From contig NC_090706.1 in NCBI RefSeq assembly GCF_040954835.1, positions 32,435,148 to 32,499,147 of the forward strand: a stretch of 64,000 nucleotides of DNA. The letters run 5' to 3'. This DNA is from Lepisosteus oculatus. Lineage: Eukaryota > Chordata > Actinopteri > Semionotiformes > Lepisosteidae. Under the pieces are notes generated by a model. It had not been told where the DNA came from. It did not search any database and was given only the letters and a program-made list of their open reading frames with translations. The position numbers were made by a program, and so were the translations under genes. Shown here one piece after another: positions 11,927 to 24,600 of this stretch (the first letter of the stretch is position 1; each line of letters begins with the position of its first letter).

Positions 11927-12384
11927 TGTCACAATCGTAAGCCCCTCCTCTTAAGGGTGCTTCAGCTCTCTCTTGTTTGTCTCAATTTTTTGCACCTGCC
12001 TCCTGTTCCAGCCCCTCCCTACAAAAGCCAGATGCTCCCACCATTCTAGTCTAGGCTTTGGAAGATGGACGCCCTGAAGCCCGCCTACCAGCGAGTCCAG
12101 GAGAGGCTCAACGGCATAGGCTTCGCAACAGCGTCCTGACCATCTGGGTCTGCGGGTTATTCCCACCTTTTTATTCCCCCGACCCTTCGCTGGATCCCTC
12201 TCCGGCTTTTACCTCCTGTATTGTCTGTCATTGGTGGATTACCCAGCTCTGGACCTTTGATCACCCGTGGATTTTCCTACGGACTCCCGTTGGACTTGTT
12301 TGCCTTGGCCACGCCCCCCAGGATTTCTGTTTCACTCCCCAGATTCTGCCGTCTACATAGGGTCCTGAAAAACGCTTCGTGACA
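11927..12384. mobile_element. solo LTR of a retrotransposon
   Basis: Starts TGTCACAATCG and ends TTCGTGACA, with TGTCA/TGACA inverted ends and the 5-bp duplication ATCCC (11922-11926 and 12385-12389). GC-rich against its surroundings. No internal coding region remains. Confidence 0.7.
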
Positions 12385-13329
12385 ATCCCTGTCAGCCCAC
12401 TGGCAAGTTGTTTTGGACATACTGGGTCAGAGGGAAGAATTCCACCTACTGCTGCACTAACAAGTAGCAGAACGGTTTTCCTTAGGGGTCTCCAAGCCCA
12501 GCACTTACCAGGCCCAACGTTGCTTAGCAAGATCTGTCAAGCATAACCATTTTTTCGAATGAGTTTGAATATTAGCTTCAGATAACTGAAACGCCGCATT
12601 TATGGTATATTGCTTGACAATGTAATTTTAAAACACAAGCAGTTTTAAAAGTGAGAATACAAATCTTCTATATCTTTATCTACCTGGAATTCTAAGTTGT
12701 GAAACAATAAAAAAGTATTAATTGTTATCATTTTGTCACTGGTTATCATTGCATTCATTTGTTCACAAGGGGGAAACGGGAAGTCTATGACATCCTAAAC
12801 AACCAACATTAGGATAACAAAACTAAGGTTAAAGCCATTCAATACAGTAAAGATTTCTGTGTACTTTCTCAGCAGTGTTCCTTATGAAAACTTAATTGAG
12901 GCTTATATATTGAACGGGGTACCCTTTGATTGAAAATGAATTCCTGAAACCACATACAGTACAACTTTGTATGATAATACCTGTCACGGAACCGATAGGT
13001 GGAATAGGAGGATCCTTATGCGACAATACCTTTGTATTGGGTTTATGTCATGTATACAAAGTGATCAAATCAATTATTTCCTGTATACTTGGGAGCTTTT
13101 TCCATCATATACATAATCACAAATCACAGTTTACTTTGAGGTTACAAAGAGCACATATTAAAAAAGCAAATGCTCTATCTAATGTTTTGTCGCACACAGC
13201 ATCCAGTCACGACTTGCACAATAAAGAGCAGACATCTGCAAAATTTGTCTGTTTCAGTCCCTGATTTTCTGCAGTGTCTAATCCAGAACCTTTTGCCATG
13301 TTTAGTGACATAATATACAGTAGTTCAGG

Positions 13330-13432
13330 TGAGTAGCTGCTGAAGAAGGCTCCATGGCCGAAACGTTGTGTTTTCTTTCTTCGCTTTTCAGCATGGAATA
13401 AACCTATTACTTGTTCCTTTACAATATACAGT
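13330..13432 (+). repeat. one-armed copy of the same GAAGAAGGCT element
   Basis: Contains GAAGAAGGCTCCATGGCCG and CATGGAATAAACCTATTAC; one arm of the inverted-repeat element only. Confidence 0.6.
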
Positions 13433-13803
13433 ATTTTGGAATCTTCTTTACATAAAAAATCAGTTGGTAATCATTCTACAGTAGTCTAGATTAAAATCCA
13501 CAATATGTGTGAGTTTTGTCTTCAAAGTGGAATGCATTAATGCCGACAAGACATTCCACAATATACACTGAAAGCATTAAACAGAATATTGAAACAGCAA
13601 AAGCATATAATTTTCTCACGAATATTTGGACATACTGTAGTTTGTACATTCATTGCAAGTTTTTAATGGTTTTATGGCAGTCTTTTTGTTAACAAAAATT
13701 AATCAAATAGCAAGAACATATTTCAAAATAGTTTCTTTCAGCTTCCCAAATGTAGGCCTTCTTTCTGGATGACTCCGAGGCCAAGTGCGTGTGACATGTA
13801 TTT

Positions 13804-14012
13804 TTATCTGACTTGTAATGGGTTTCGATTTTTGTTAACTGCAGCATACAACAAAGCCACATCCCCTTTACGTGCGTTGTGTTCAGTCTCTTCTGACACT
13901 CTAATTTGGCTGTAAATCACACCTTCATCAGAGACAGGTGCCATTTTTCTCCTGTGTTTTGTAATAGTGTCTACTGATATCTCAGCATAAACCAGTTCAT
14001 GGCCTCCATCAC
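13804..14012 (-). CDS. copy B exon 6: cytoplasmic tail with ITIM-like motifs
   Basis: Encodes 68 residues and TAA (13804-13806). Three tyrosines are in LVYAEI, VIYSQI and LLYAAV, each fitting [VIL]-x-Y-x-x-[VIL] (ITIM). None has Thr at -2, so the classical SLAM switch motif (ITSM) is absent. Suggests recruitment of SHP-type phosphatases; inferred. Confidence 0.85.
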
Positions 14013-17000
14013 CTGCAAAAACAAAGCAAACACATCTAGTGTCATATTTATGAGCTATCGAAAAATAGATTGGCTAATTGATTTCCTAAGAAAATATAAA
14101 CCATGTTAATAGTTATCTCATATCCAATATTTACAACCTAGCAATGAGAATGAGCTATACAGATTTTTCCATTATCACATATTTTCCACATTTTTTTTAT
14201 GAATTAAAAGTTATTAAATCTACATGTACAACATTTACAATTAAGTTCTTCCTCTTCAGTTTTCGGAAAAATTAAAAATCAGCATTTGAGAGTTTTTACA
14301 AAGATCTCAGTAATTAAGATAGTACAGTTAAGATATTAAAAATACATTTCCTTACAATTTGTATATACTGTATATGATGGTAAAAATATTTCTTACTCTG
14401 TTTCCCTTCCTTTTTATTTTTCTGGTGCAGCAGGCAGAAAACCACCACAGACAGAACAAAGATTATAAAGGCTTCTCCAAATCCCAGAAAAGCTTAAGAC
14501 ATGAAGAAACAATAATGTACAGTAAGTACTAGAAGAAAATTGTTGAGGCACTATACAGTATATAAGATCTAAAAAATATAAATGTTACCAATCGTATATT
14601 ATTGAGAACCTACTACAGTAAATGTTTTTGAAATTATTTTAAACCGCTAATGATGTGTTTATTTTTCAGCTGTTAAACCCTCCTTATTTTCTATATTTAA
14701 CCTACAGTAGGTGCGAATTGCTATATTTTGGGACCTTTGGGAATCAATATTCCAAACAAACTGTCAAACCCATTGTTTGATGTCAGGTTGACTTAAAGTT
14801 GAACAAATAGGTCTCCTGAAAGGAGTATTGTACTCAGTACTAATTTGTCTCTTGTGATGAAGGAGTGGGTCAAAGTATTGATTAAGTTAGAATCTAAAAC
14901 TGGATTAAACCTAGAAGTTTTTTTTGACAAATCTTTGTGGAATCACTTGAAAAACAAGTAAAAAAAAACCTAGGAGTGACCAAACTTATAGTGTTTTTTT
15001 TTTTATTTTAGTTATGCATTGCACAGTTTGGAGTTTTTACGTATGATCACTGTGACTCACATGCCTCATGACAGTGCTTTTTAAGTGCTTTGAGCACTTA
15101 ATAGCTCATTATGGATCCTTTTGTGCACAAAACATTTAATATTTCAGTTATATTCAACAAAACCATTGCTTTGTCTCTCATGTTTAATTGCTTTAAGCCA
15201 CACCAAGTTGAATCAAGGGAATGATTGGAATTTCCTTACTTTCTTAGGTATTGCACAATGTGAAGAAACAAGGGGAACATGCCATTAGATTTGTTCTTAT
15301 CGCTAAAATGCTTGCGACTCTTAATTAAGTCCTTTTCTCTCAAGACATCCTTTTAATAATTTTTTGTTATACTGTATCAATTAAAGTGATAACATAGCAC
15401 AAGAAGTAAACATACAGTATAGACATTATTTAGAACACTCCCTGGGTATGAAGAGAATCCTACACACACACGTAATGTATTATCACAAAAGCTGTGGATG
15501 AACATTTACTGAAGCCTATGTCTTGAATTAATGTTCAGTTTGGCCTTTTTGGTCACACATTATTAGATACTGTATTTTTAACATTTTGCCTTTTAAAAAA
15601 AAATCTCTTACCACAAAAAATATATGTTGAAGTTTCAATGGAATCTTGATTGAGAGTTTTGATTTGGCATATGATACTTAAAGTTTCTTCACCTCCTAAA
15701 CTGATAAGCACTCCTCTACCTTTCAAGACATCAAGGTCTTCTTTAGTTGTGTTGATGAATGCTGGAATTTCTGTATCATTTTTTAGAGTGCAATTTAAAG
15801 ATGTTACATAACCTGGTAGAAAGATAAGGTAAAATTAACAACTATAATAAAGATTAAGAAGATAATCTGGACAGTCATATCATAGGCAACAGAATTGTGT
15901 ACGAAGCACGTAACGTCTTTAGGTTTTTATGGAAAATTGTTAAAACATAAATTGTTTTTTATTTTTTTGCTTCTTTTCTTTTATATTAATATTGTTCATG
16001 AATGTCTCATATACAGTACAGACCAACCCGTGACATTTCTTGCAGATATCGTTCATGCCATTACTGTCTTTCTACTGTTTATAAAACTAAAAAGGCTGTA
16101 AGTCAGACATACTGTATAAAGGACTGAAAAATCTTTAATCATACTTTATGAGGCACAATAGGTAGAAATAAAATGATTTAAATTTAAACTGTGACATAGA
16201 ATGTGTACAATATAGTTTCAAAGAAAGTATTATGACATTGTCTTGAAAAACAACAGCTCTTTGAATTACATATAATAACAACAGTGGATGCACAAAACAT
16301 CTATTACATTTATAGTTACATAGAACTCTTAAATTGCACAATCCAAAAGCACTGTTTTTTTCTGAAAAAAAGTCCTTTATTCTCATTTTTCCAATTGGCC
16401 CATAGTGTTAATTTATATGTAAAAAACCCACACAAATTGGTGAACAGCTGTGGTGATGAGATGTGAGGTTTTCATGAATGCCACCCAGTGCTCTGCACTA
16501 CAGTTTAGTCACCTTCTGATTTTTCAGTCTGAAGCTTAAAATGCTATTGTGTACTGACATGTAAATCATTATTAAATTCTGCAAAGGCACAAGTATAGGT
16601 TTATTCCATGCTAAAAAGAGACGAGAGAAAACACAAAGTTCTGGCTGTGACGGTGTCTGTGTCACATACCTGAAGAAGGCTTCACAGCTGAAACGTTGTG
16701 TTTTCTCTCTTCTCTTTTCAGCATCGAATAAACCTATTACTTGTGCCTTTGCAGGCTACGCATGCTAAAGCAGCTACCCACCTAAATGATTAAATTCTTA
16801 CCTGAGCATGCAGAAATCACATGGCTAGTGTAATTCTCACTTATTCCATTTCTAACAGTACAGACAAGATTTCCAGAGACCGATTGCTTCAGTATGACAG
16901 TGTGGTCTTCATCACTGAGGTACGCCACACTTTCATTCAAAGCCTTTCCATCTAAAGCCCAGGTATATGAAGGATGATCACCCTCCTCTGCCCAACAGGT

Positions 17001-18573
17001 AACTCTCACCTCCCCATGAGGAAGACAAGTGTGTTTTACCAGAGGCTGGGAGACAGGGGCTGAAGGAGAAAGAGCTCTCTTTATATAAATAGCAGATGTA
17101 CTGCATCATATAAGAGCATAAGTTTACAACTGAGGAAAGGCAATACAGCTCATCTACTGTTTTTAAAGACATTAAAAATTAAACATTTTGTTTAAATTAA
17201 ACTGATTTGATTTTGCATGTTTTGTTTCAGTCCCATATACTAAGAAACAAACCATTTAAAATGAATATGAAAACAAAATATTTTTATTTTAATGATTAGC
17301 TGTCACTGAGATCTGTTGCTACAGGCTTACTTAGAATTATGCATTTCAATTACTTATTAATTTCATTGCAAACAATTAATGCATACAAAAAGTTATTTGC
17401 AGTCTTTTGATAGTCTTACGTTTGTAAACAGGGTAAACCCTGGATGGGAGGCCAGTCCAACGCAGGGCACACACAGACACAGACAATCACACATTCACTT
17501 CTTGGGCCAATTTTCCCAGAAGCCAATTCACCTACCAATACACCACCCTCAAGGTATTCTATGCACATCTGAAATACAAACTTTGCATAGATTGAATTGA
17601 AAGATAATTGTGAGAGAATGAACACAGCTGTTGTCATGTCGCAAATGGAGAAATGTCTAATGCCTTGATGACTTCTGTAAAGACACTATTGTAATAAATC
17701 TTACCTAATATATTCAACATGATGTTAACTTTTAAAAGATTCTTTCCATCTTGGTTATACATTTCCAAGGAATAAACTCCAGAGTCTTCTTTTACTGTGC
17801 AGTTGAGTTTGAGTGTTCCATCAGGGAAAATCTCAGTTCTGTTTATATATAGTATTATGTTGTGAGCACTGCCATTTTTTAATCTCCCTACTAGGAAATC
17901 GCCCTTTTTCCAAATAGCATCAGAAATGTTTTCAAAGGTTTGCTCAGGACTTAAAAGGACCACAGATCCAAGCAATCCATCTACTCTTCCGGTTCTTTTA
18001 GAAACAACTGAATTTATTGGGAAAATAAAACAAACACATTACAGAAATTTACATTACAGAATAATACAGCTGTATTTTAATTTCACAACATTTATTTTCT
18101 GTTATGGAAATGTTGTATTGTATTCTGTTATGATATGATATGACATGATATGAAAAATAATGCATATAACATTGAACTTTTAAATTGATTGCTTAAGGCA
18201 TTATCTTGTAAGTCAGTTTCTGTAATTAAAATGTAAACTTGGTTTAAATTTAAAAAAAACCTTATAAATTGCATATTTATAACATAACTGCAGTTCATAA
18301 AATAACCTATTTTTCATTTTAAACTAAAATATATGACTATGCAGGCTAATGATTATTTTCGTTTGATGGAAATATTATAACTTTTGTATTTATGTAAATA
18401 TGATTAAAAAAGAAATGTTGACCACAATTACAGTAACATCTGAAATAATGCAAGGAGCAGCTTACCTTTCTATAACAATTGATGCCATGTTTAAAAGAAA
18501 AAGAGAACTTACCGTATTCTGTGAAATAAATGGACAGGAACAATCCCAAAAACAATTTCCTGAAGGGATGCAT
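13804..18573 (-). CDS. SLAM/CD2-family-like Ig receptor, copy B
   Basis: Six phase-compatible exons (18573-18513, 18007-17705, 17059-16802, 15812-15612, 14492-14397, 14012-13804) join into an open frame of 375 residues. Order: signal peptide, V-type Ig domain, C2-type Ig domain, extra 66-residue ectodomain exon, transmembrane helix and a tail of about 70 residues with three tyrosine motifs. The ectodomain exons all have split first codons in phase 1, as in Ig-superfamily genes. The V domain lacks the canonical Cys pair and the C2 domain has four Cys, both typical of the SLAM/CD2 family. Such receptors sit on leukocytes and regulate cell-cell signalling. No orthologue name is certain. Copy A lies 3.4 kb downstream in the same orientation. 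Confidence 0.85.
14397..14492 (-). CDS. copy B exon 5: transmembrane segment
   Basis: Encodes (A)FLGFGEAFIIFVLSVVVF then CLLHQKNKKEGKQ: about 20 hydrophobic residues followed by a basic stop-transfer stretch, so type I topology. A Glu lies near the outer end of the helix. Donor GTAAGA after one base of the next codon. Confidence 0.85.
15612..15812 (-). CDS. copy B exon 4: extra two-Cys ectodomain module
   Basis: Encodes 66 whole codons including SLNCTLKNDTEIPAF, EDLDVLKGRG, VLISLGGEETLSIICQIKT and an end YIFC. Good acceptor (TTTCTACCAG) and donor (GTAAGA). Not part of the standard V-C2 layout. The run ISLGGEETLSIICQI resembles strands A'/B of an Ig domain, so it may be a shortened Ig fold, but this is inference. 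Confidence 0.8.
16581..16788. mobile_element. inverted-repeat mobile element (MITE-like) at a splice donor
   Basis: Arms of about 60 bp (left from GCAAAGGCACAAGTATAGG; right ending TACTTGTGCCTTTGCAGG and a short tail) can fold on each other. Flanked by a 10-bp duplication ATTAAATTCT (16571-16580 and 16789-16798). Copy A has the uninterrupted target. The insertion abuts the exon 3 donor of copy B. Confidence 0.75.
16802..17059 (-). CDS. copy B exon 3: C2-type Ig domain
   Basis: Encodes 85 whole codons beginning PVSQPLVKHTCLPHGEVRVT, with YTWALDGKALNES in the middle, ending SHVISACS. Cysteines in TCLP, VTCW, LVCT and SACS match the four-Cys SLAM-family membrane-proximal domain. Differs from copy A at only 7 of 85 residues (hand count). 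A 208-bp inverted-repeat insertion sits just past its donor. Confidence 0.88.
17426..17545 (+). repeat. fragment of the same dispersed repeat
   Basis: Shares ACCCTGGATGGGAGGCCAG, CAGGGCACACACAGACAC and CCAATTCACCTACCA with the copy at 8640-8980. Confidence 0.6.
17705..18007 (-). CDS. copy B exon 2: V-type Ig domain
   Basis: One hundred whole codons plus split ends. The hallmark is KEDSGVYSLEMYNQDGK near the end (strand F region), with W in DAIWKKG. Only one Cys (LNCT) is present, so no B-F disulfide, as in CD48/CD244-type V domains. N-glycosylation sites include NIS, NGS, NRT and NCT. Donor GTAAGA. Confidence 0.85.
18513..18573 (-). CDS. copy B exon 1: signal peptide
   Basis: ATG at 18573; encodes MHPFRKLFLGLFLSIYF then TEY plus one base, before GTAAGT. 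Basic n-region and hydrophobic core are as expected for a secretory signal. The ATG was chosen because the phase and the sequence ending TEYG match exon 1 of copy A. Confidence 0.8.
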
Positions 18574-20825
18574 TATTCATAGTGTTAATGTGGGCTAGAT
18601 ATTAAAGACATGGCTTGACCTATGCCTCATTGTGTTTTTTGTGAGCAGCTGCAAATATGTGAATACCCATACTGTATACAGTATATCTTAGGAAACGTCA
18701 TGAAAGGATCATTTACAAAATGGAACAGTACTTCTTCTTTCTGGAAATAAGGAACAGAAAATGTTACTATATACTGTATATACTGTATAAATATGAGATA
18801 TATAGTGTGTATTCTTCTAGTGAGAGTATTCTACCTGCTCTTCTTTATTTGGAAAACATATGCAACTGTTTGTTTCTGCCAAGAATCCTGATAAGAAAAA
18901 CTATTTTAATTTAAAAAGAACAATGTAACATTTATATCCATATAAAACCTTTCTAATTGTTTAAATAGATAAATTCTGTAACCTAGATAACTAAGTATAT
19001 AGTTAATACGTCAAAGTATTAACTTTCCTAACATTGAAGCCTAGTGCTTCTAATACACATATGCAGTACATTTATATTATTGCTCGGACTTAGTTATACC
19101 ATGCTGATGACCCCTAATAAGGGTGAACCAGCTGTCTATGGCTGCTTTTAATTTATACAGTATGTGCAAAAATAATTAAAAAGTCCTAAGAGTTCCATCA
19201 CTGGTATTGTTGTGGTAGATAATTAAATTAGTATTCATAATAATATGAACATAAGCATGTAGGTCTCTTCCATGAGAGAACTGACTGTGATGGTGCTGAC
19301 AGAGAGCTGGCACGTATCAAATCATGTACCTGTATAAGCACAGTTCCCTACCAAGTGAGCCTTCCAGGAACCCATAAAATACTGGTGTCCTTAGAATCCT
19401 TTATATGTATGAGGATATGTTGGAATATTCCCTGTTTTTCATATTGTCCTTTACAATTTCATAACAGACTGTTATATACAACTCAAGGTAAGAAGAGCTC
19501 ATTAAAGTTCAAATAAATTATGATATCAAACAACATCATAAGAGATTGAATTTGTGTTTGTTTTTCATTGCACCTTTCTATATTGAAACTTACTTTTCAG
19601 GTAACGGAAATTGTGGAATTCACAGCAGCCAGGCCTTATAAAAATGTGAATACTCAGCAGGCTTTTTTAATAACCACATTCTTCAATTCCTGTTTTGGTT
19701 TCTTACTTTGATGAACATTTACACACTTCCTAAGTTTTCTTTCAACTAAACCCAAACTAGAACTAATGTACTGTATACAGAAAGTGTGAGTAGCATGGGT
19801 TTAAGAATTGCCACTTTATCTGTTTTACATGTTTCTGTTCGGACATACCAAGTCATAAAAAAATACTTGGTTCCATTGCTGAAGAAAGAAAAATAAGATG
19901 CTTTGGATACTAACAGAAAATTAGTTGGCAATATCCTAGTGAAATGTCCTAGTTTGTACATGCAAAGGAATGCTGAGCTAACAAAAAGAAACAGAATTAA
20001 AGTGGGTAGGAACAGTTCAAGGAACCTACAAGTACTGTCTTCACAGGTTTTAGGAGGCAGTTGAAGATGTTAAGACATGGGGCAGTTATGATTTGACTGG
20101 TAGTTCTGCCCTCTCTTTATCCTGTGCAACACAGGATAAGGAGAGGACAGGAGAAGCTGAAGAGCTATGGAGAAACAAAGGCTGAGAAAAAATGAGGAAA
20201 TGTGAGGTTGGAGGTTCTGTAGAAAGGACCAAAGAAAGAAACTGAAGGAAGTGGCATATCAAGACAAGAACATTGGAGAGGGAAATGATCTGGCGATGAG
20301 AATTAATGAAAAGTACAGTAGGACATAAAGGACTTACATAAAAGAAAGCAGGACAGAGAGAGAGTGATATACTGTAATGTTCTAAGTGAGTTGAAAAAGG
20401 TTCTGAGGGCAGCTATGTTTTTTTAAGGGGCATCCGACCTTCAAAGGGTGTCAGTCATTAAAAATAAATATTGAATGTAAAAGATGTTACAGGCTTCAGA
20501 AGATTCTTTGCAAAAGAAACAAAACAAAATTCTTTACCACAAAAACATGAAAGGAGGCTCATACAGTACATGTGACATACTACACTTCCTCAGGTTTGTC
20601 TGCTTAAAATATACAGTATAGAGTCTCCATCATTTGTTGCCTTTTCTGTTAGCCTAACAGGGGACCGTCCACCTGAAACACTTCCTCGTATTAATGTCCT
20701 CCATTTTGTTTGTATCATGACCTTGGATTAGGATACCCAAATGGGCAAGTTAATAAAATGAAGAAAAGGAGGATTCAAGAGTCATCAATACTACTATTGA
20801 GTTTAAATGTAGGTGGTGATGTACC

Positions 20826-20876
20826 TGCAATAAATAAATACATAAATAAATAAACAAATAAACAAACAAACAAATG
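20826..20876 (+). repeat. AAAT/AAAC simple repeat
   Basis: Runs of AAATAAAT changing to AAACAAAC units. Confidence 0.8.
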
Positions 20877-20989
20877 TAGTAGAGTGAAAAATAATTTGTG
20901 TAGGATTAAAGGTGTCTGAGGCTGATTGGCATTAATTTGTGCCTGGTTCTCTAAGCTGCCTTCCCTTATCAAGAACAGCACAGAACAGA

Positions 20990-21670
20990 CTGACTTGACT
21001 GTGCCTGTTGTGGGAGGGAGCTCTGGAACATGGTGTGGAAACATAATGCACCTTTACACCAAGAGATCATTGGGACACTACCACCTCCTTTGGATTAACT
21101 TGTGTTTATGAGGGTTTTAAAAAGCTCCAGTCAGAAAAGACAGCACTTGGGAGAAGGAAGAATTGAGAGACAGATTGGTAGTTGCACCCAGGAGACGACT
21201 CGATTCAGAGACCAGGGACCCCAGCATTGTCCTCCTCCCACCTCTACCCAAAACTGGACTTAGAGACAAGAAGCTAGACGAGGGAACATCAGGGAAAACT
21301 TTGGTCAGGAGGCCCGGGACTGAAGAGGTTGCCTGGAACTTCACTGTTTCTTCCTTGTGGCCTCAGGAGGTACAATAGGAGCTGCTTCTGGAGAACGATA
21401 ATACTGTTCATACAGTTCTGGTAACTAGGGTTCTTGGATTGCTCTAGGAGTAAGACATGTCCTGTGCTCTGTGTGTTAAGTTAGCAGTCAGAAGAATTAC
21501 AGTTACGGGGATACCTTTCTGTGAAGGAAAGATTGATAACTGTCAATAAAAGGGATATTGTAAATGATAACTCTAGTCTTGTCAGTGGATGTACTGGAAG
21601 TTCTGGGAGATAAATGAACCTGTGGCAGTGGAAAGCACCCATTATGATTGCTAGGTGGTGCACAATGTGT
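20990..21670 (+). repeat. LTR-like dispersed repeat
   Basis: GC-richer block with CAATAAAAGG near 21545. Its last 100 bases (GAACCTGTGG...GATTGCTAGGTGG) resemble 7865-7955. Ends not resolved. Confidence 0.35.
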
Positions 21671-24600
21671 GGGATACCCAAACCATGCCATCAAAACTAA
21701 CAACTAAATCATACAAAAATATTCAGAAATGAAGTAGATGGAAAAAAGAGACAGGGAGGGAGAAAATTATCATTAAAGGACTGAGACTCTGGATGTTTAT
21801 TAAGGGTTGAAGCTGGACTGTGAAATAAGAGATGCACAGCATCCCAAAATGAATAAAGAATTAACAATGACAGCTTGGCAGCCATGATCTGTATAAACGT
21901 GTGAAAATTTGAAAACCATGAGAAATGGCAGACAAATTTATTGATAACAACAATGCAAGCAACTGGCAAATACTGCTTTAATTGTGCAACACCACGGAAT
22001 ATTACTGTATATCTTGGCAGTGATCTTTTCAGCAGAACCTACAAACATTCATTAAAAGAAAAACAGAACAGAAGAAAAACAATAATTTGTTTTAATTTAA
22101 ACCACCATCATTCTGCAGTGATACAATAGTTTACAATAATATCAAAGTCACCTACAAAAAATATACATAAGGCAGTCATTCAAATTCACAAGAAAGTACA
22201 AATACAACTGATGCAAATCCAGATCCCAGGTCCTTTTTCCCTTTTGATGTGTTCTATGACATTGTATAACTAGTAAACAGTGGTTTGCTACACATGGAGT
22301 AAAACTTGAAATCCAAGGAGTAAAACAAATTGTCTTTGCAGTACTAATAGTTATTTAATTGAATATATGTTATTAAATATAAAAATCAGATTATTGTAAA
22401 ATTTACTCTACTCTTTGTTTTGTTTTTTTTTACCACGGATAACAAAATACATAGAAAATGGCACCATCATAGAGTTCTTATGTGTCTACTAGGGCACTTA
22501 TAAATGTTACATTCTTATATGCTCTAACACAATGGCTTGTTTGGCTGATAATATTTAACAAACTATAACAAGCGTTTTGTTTTCTTTCCTATCTTTTTTG
22601 TTGTGCTTTTTTGTGTCAAAAGAAAACAATTTTTTTATAAATTTATCAATTTGAAGCTGATGCCCATTGATGATTATTGTTCTGGTTTTAAATATTAATT
22701 TTGTTCAAAATTCATGAAGGAGAAATTATTGGAATGAGTACTTTTACTAGGACAGAAGAACACAGAAGCTTTTAATCAAAAATATTTGAGATAACATTTT
22801 ATTTTGCATGTTCTAGAAACAAAAATTCATCACTCCTATTAATGTAGTTTTACTCAGGGTGTGCAAAGCCACACAAACTCTCCTTATAGTCTCGTTTTCT
22901 TCGATATCCATCATATAATAGCACTTCTTATATTACAGTTTAACAAGAGGCAGGCATAAATATTTTTTTAAAAATTACAAAATAGACACAATCCATCAAA
23001 ATAACCCTTGTAAACAAACAAATAGACAAAACATGCCTTCTCGTGTTTAATATATTAAGGGTATAATGGACCTGTTTCCAGACATCTAGAAATTAAAATG
23101 TGTGTATTAGATTCCGAAGCTAAAACGGAAATGCAGAAATGGAAACCGAAGAGCTCCCAATTTTCAAGAGGGGGCGCACGTTGCACACAACAACAGGTCT
23201 AGGATTGGGAGAAGGAAAATACAGCAAACAGGTATGGAGGCGTGTTTGTCTTACAAACTGAACGATACAAAAAGCTTCATAACTGTTTATTTGTTGAAAA
23301 TTAATTATCTTTTTGAGGCGTTTACAATCTATACCGCGTGGAACCAAAAATATTAATTTCCGTTTTTATTCGGTCAGAATCACTGTTTCTTGTTGTGTGC
23401 TACTATCTAGTAAAAAAACAGCACACTTCTTTGTTCATGCATTTTTACCAAAGTATGAAGTTTCGATAACTGGCTTTCCCTCTATATTCAGTACTTTCGT
23501 ACCTTTTTTATTGTTGAGAAATGAATCTTTGAAAATGACGGTATGTTCAAATAAAATTTTCAAAGTATGAGGACAAGGTCTTTCTACAAGAAATATAAAA
23601 TGCTAGATTATATCACTTTGGCTCATCTTCCTTTTATAATGTTTGGTTATTGCATAAACAGGGCGGTTACTTATATAAATATATAAAAAGTTTGAATTTC
23701 CTCTGACTGGAAATCATATCAATTGCTTTACAGCCCAGATTTTCTGCAAGCCTTTACATACTGAACCTGGGAGATAAATTACTGTATCTTATGAATAATA
23801 ACTGCATTTTGCATTGAATCAAACTTTCCCTTCTTCACATTTGATAAGCATGTTGTGGTACAGTTTCATCAATGTTTCTCAGTGCATCTGATAATGTTAA
23901 GGAGTGCAAGATCTGTGTTTTATGGATATCAGTTGGAAACTGAATCCTATGTAGCTGTACCTTACATATAGTTTAATATGTGACTACACATTAAGCAGCA
24001 AACATAAAATCTGGAAAACAAAATAATTTGACAATATCAACAGTTCCTAAAGTTCAGTTTCCATTCATGGATTTCCTACCTTTTCAAGGACCTATTAGCA
24101 GCAGTGTTTTTATTATTATAGAAAAACAATATTGACAAATACAACAAATTTAAAGTCAAGCAAGTCATGCTGCAAAAAATACAGTTGTTCTTATAATAAC
24201 AGGTCCACTGTCCCCTAAAGAAGGCTTATAAATAGCTAGCTCTAAAAATCTTTAAAGGTATGCTTATAGGAAAAATCATTTGGCAGTTGATTACATTTTC
24301 TCCAAACATTGTATATCAATATGTACTGTGTAACAATTTTGGCTGACTTTAAATTTAAAACAAATTTAAAAAAAAGAAACTACACAAACACTCACATTAA
24401 TACTAAAACTGCATGCTTTAATGGAAACACTAGAGCTTTGCATTTGAGACTAATCATATTATTCGAACTGTTGCTCTTTATGAAGGGACCAAGAGCATTT
24501 AAGGGCTCTGGTCTGTTGACCCTGGAGTTCTAGTCCCTTCTTCCTTGTTAAAATCCTAAAAATCTCCAAATATATGGAAGATACTTGCACAAGAAAGCAG

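Noticed and set aside
11951-12530. Several frames of 70-100 codons
   Set aside because: They lie in and beside the solo LTR at 11927-12384; high GC with few stops explains them.
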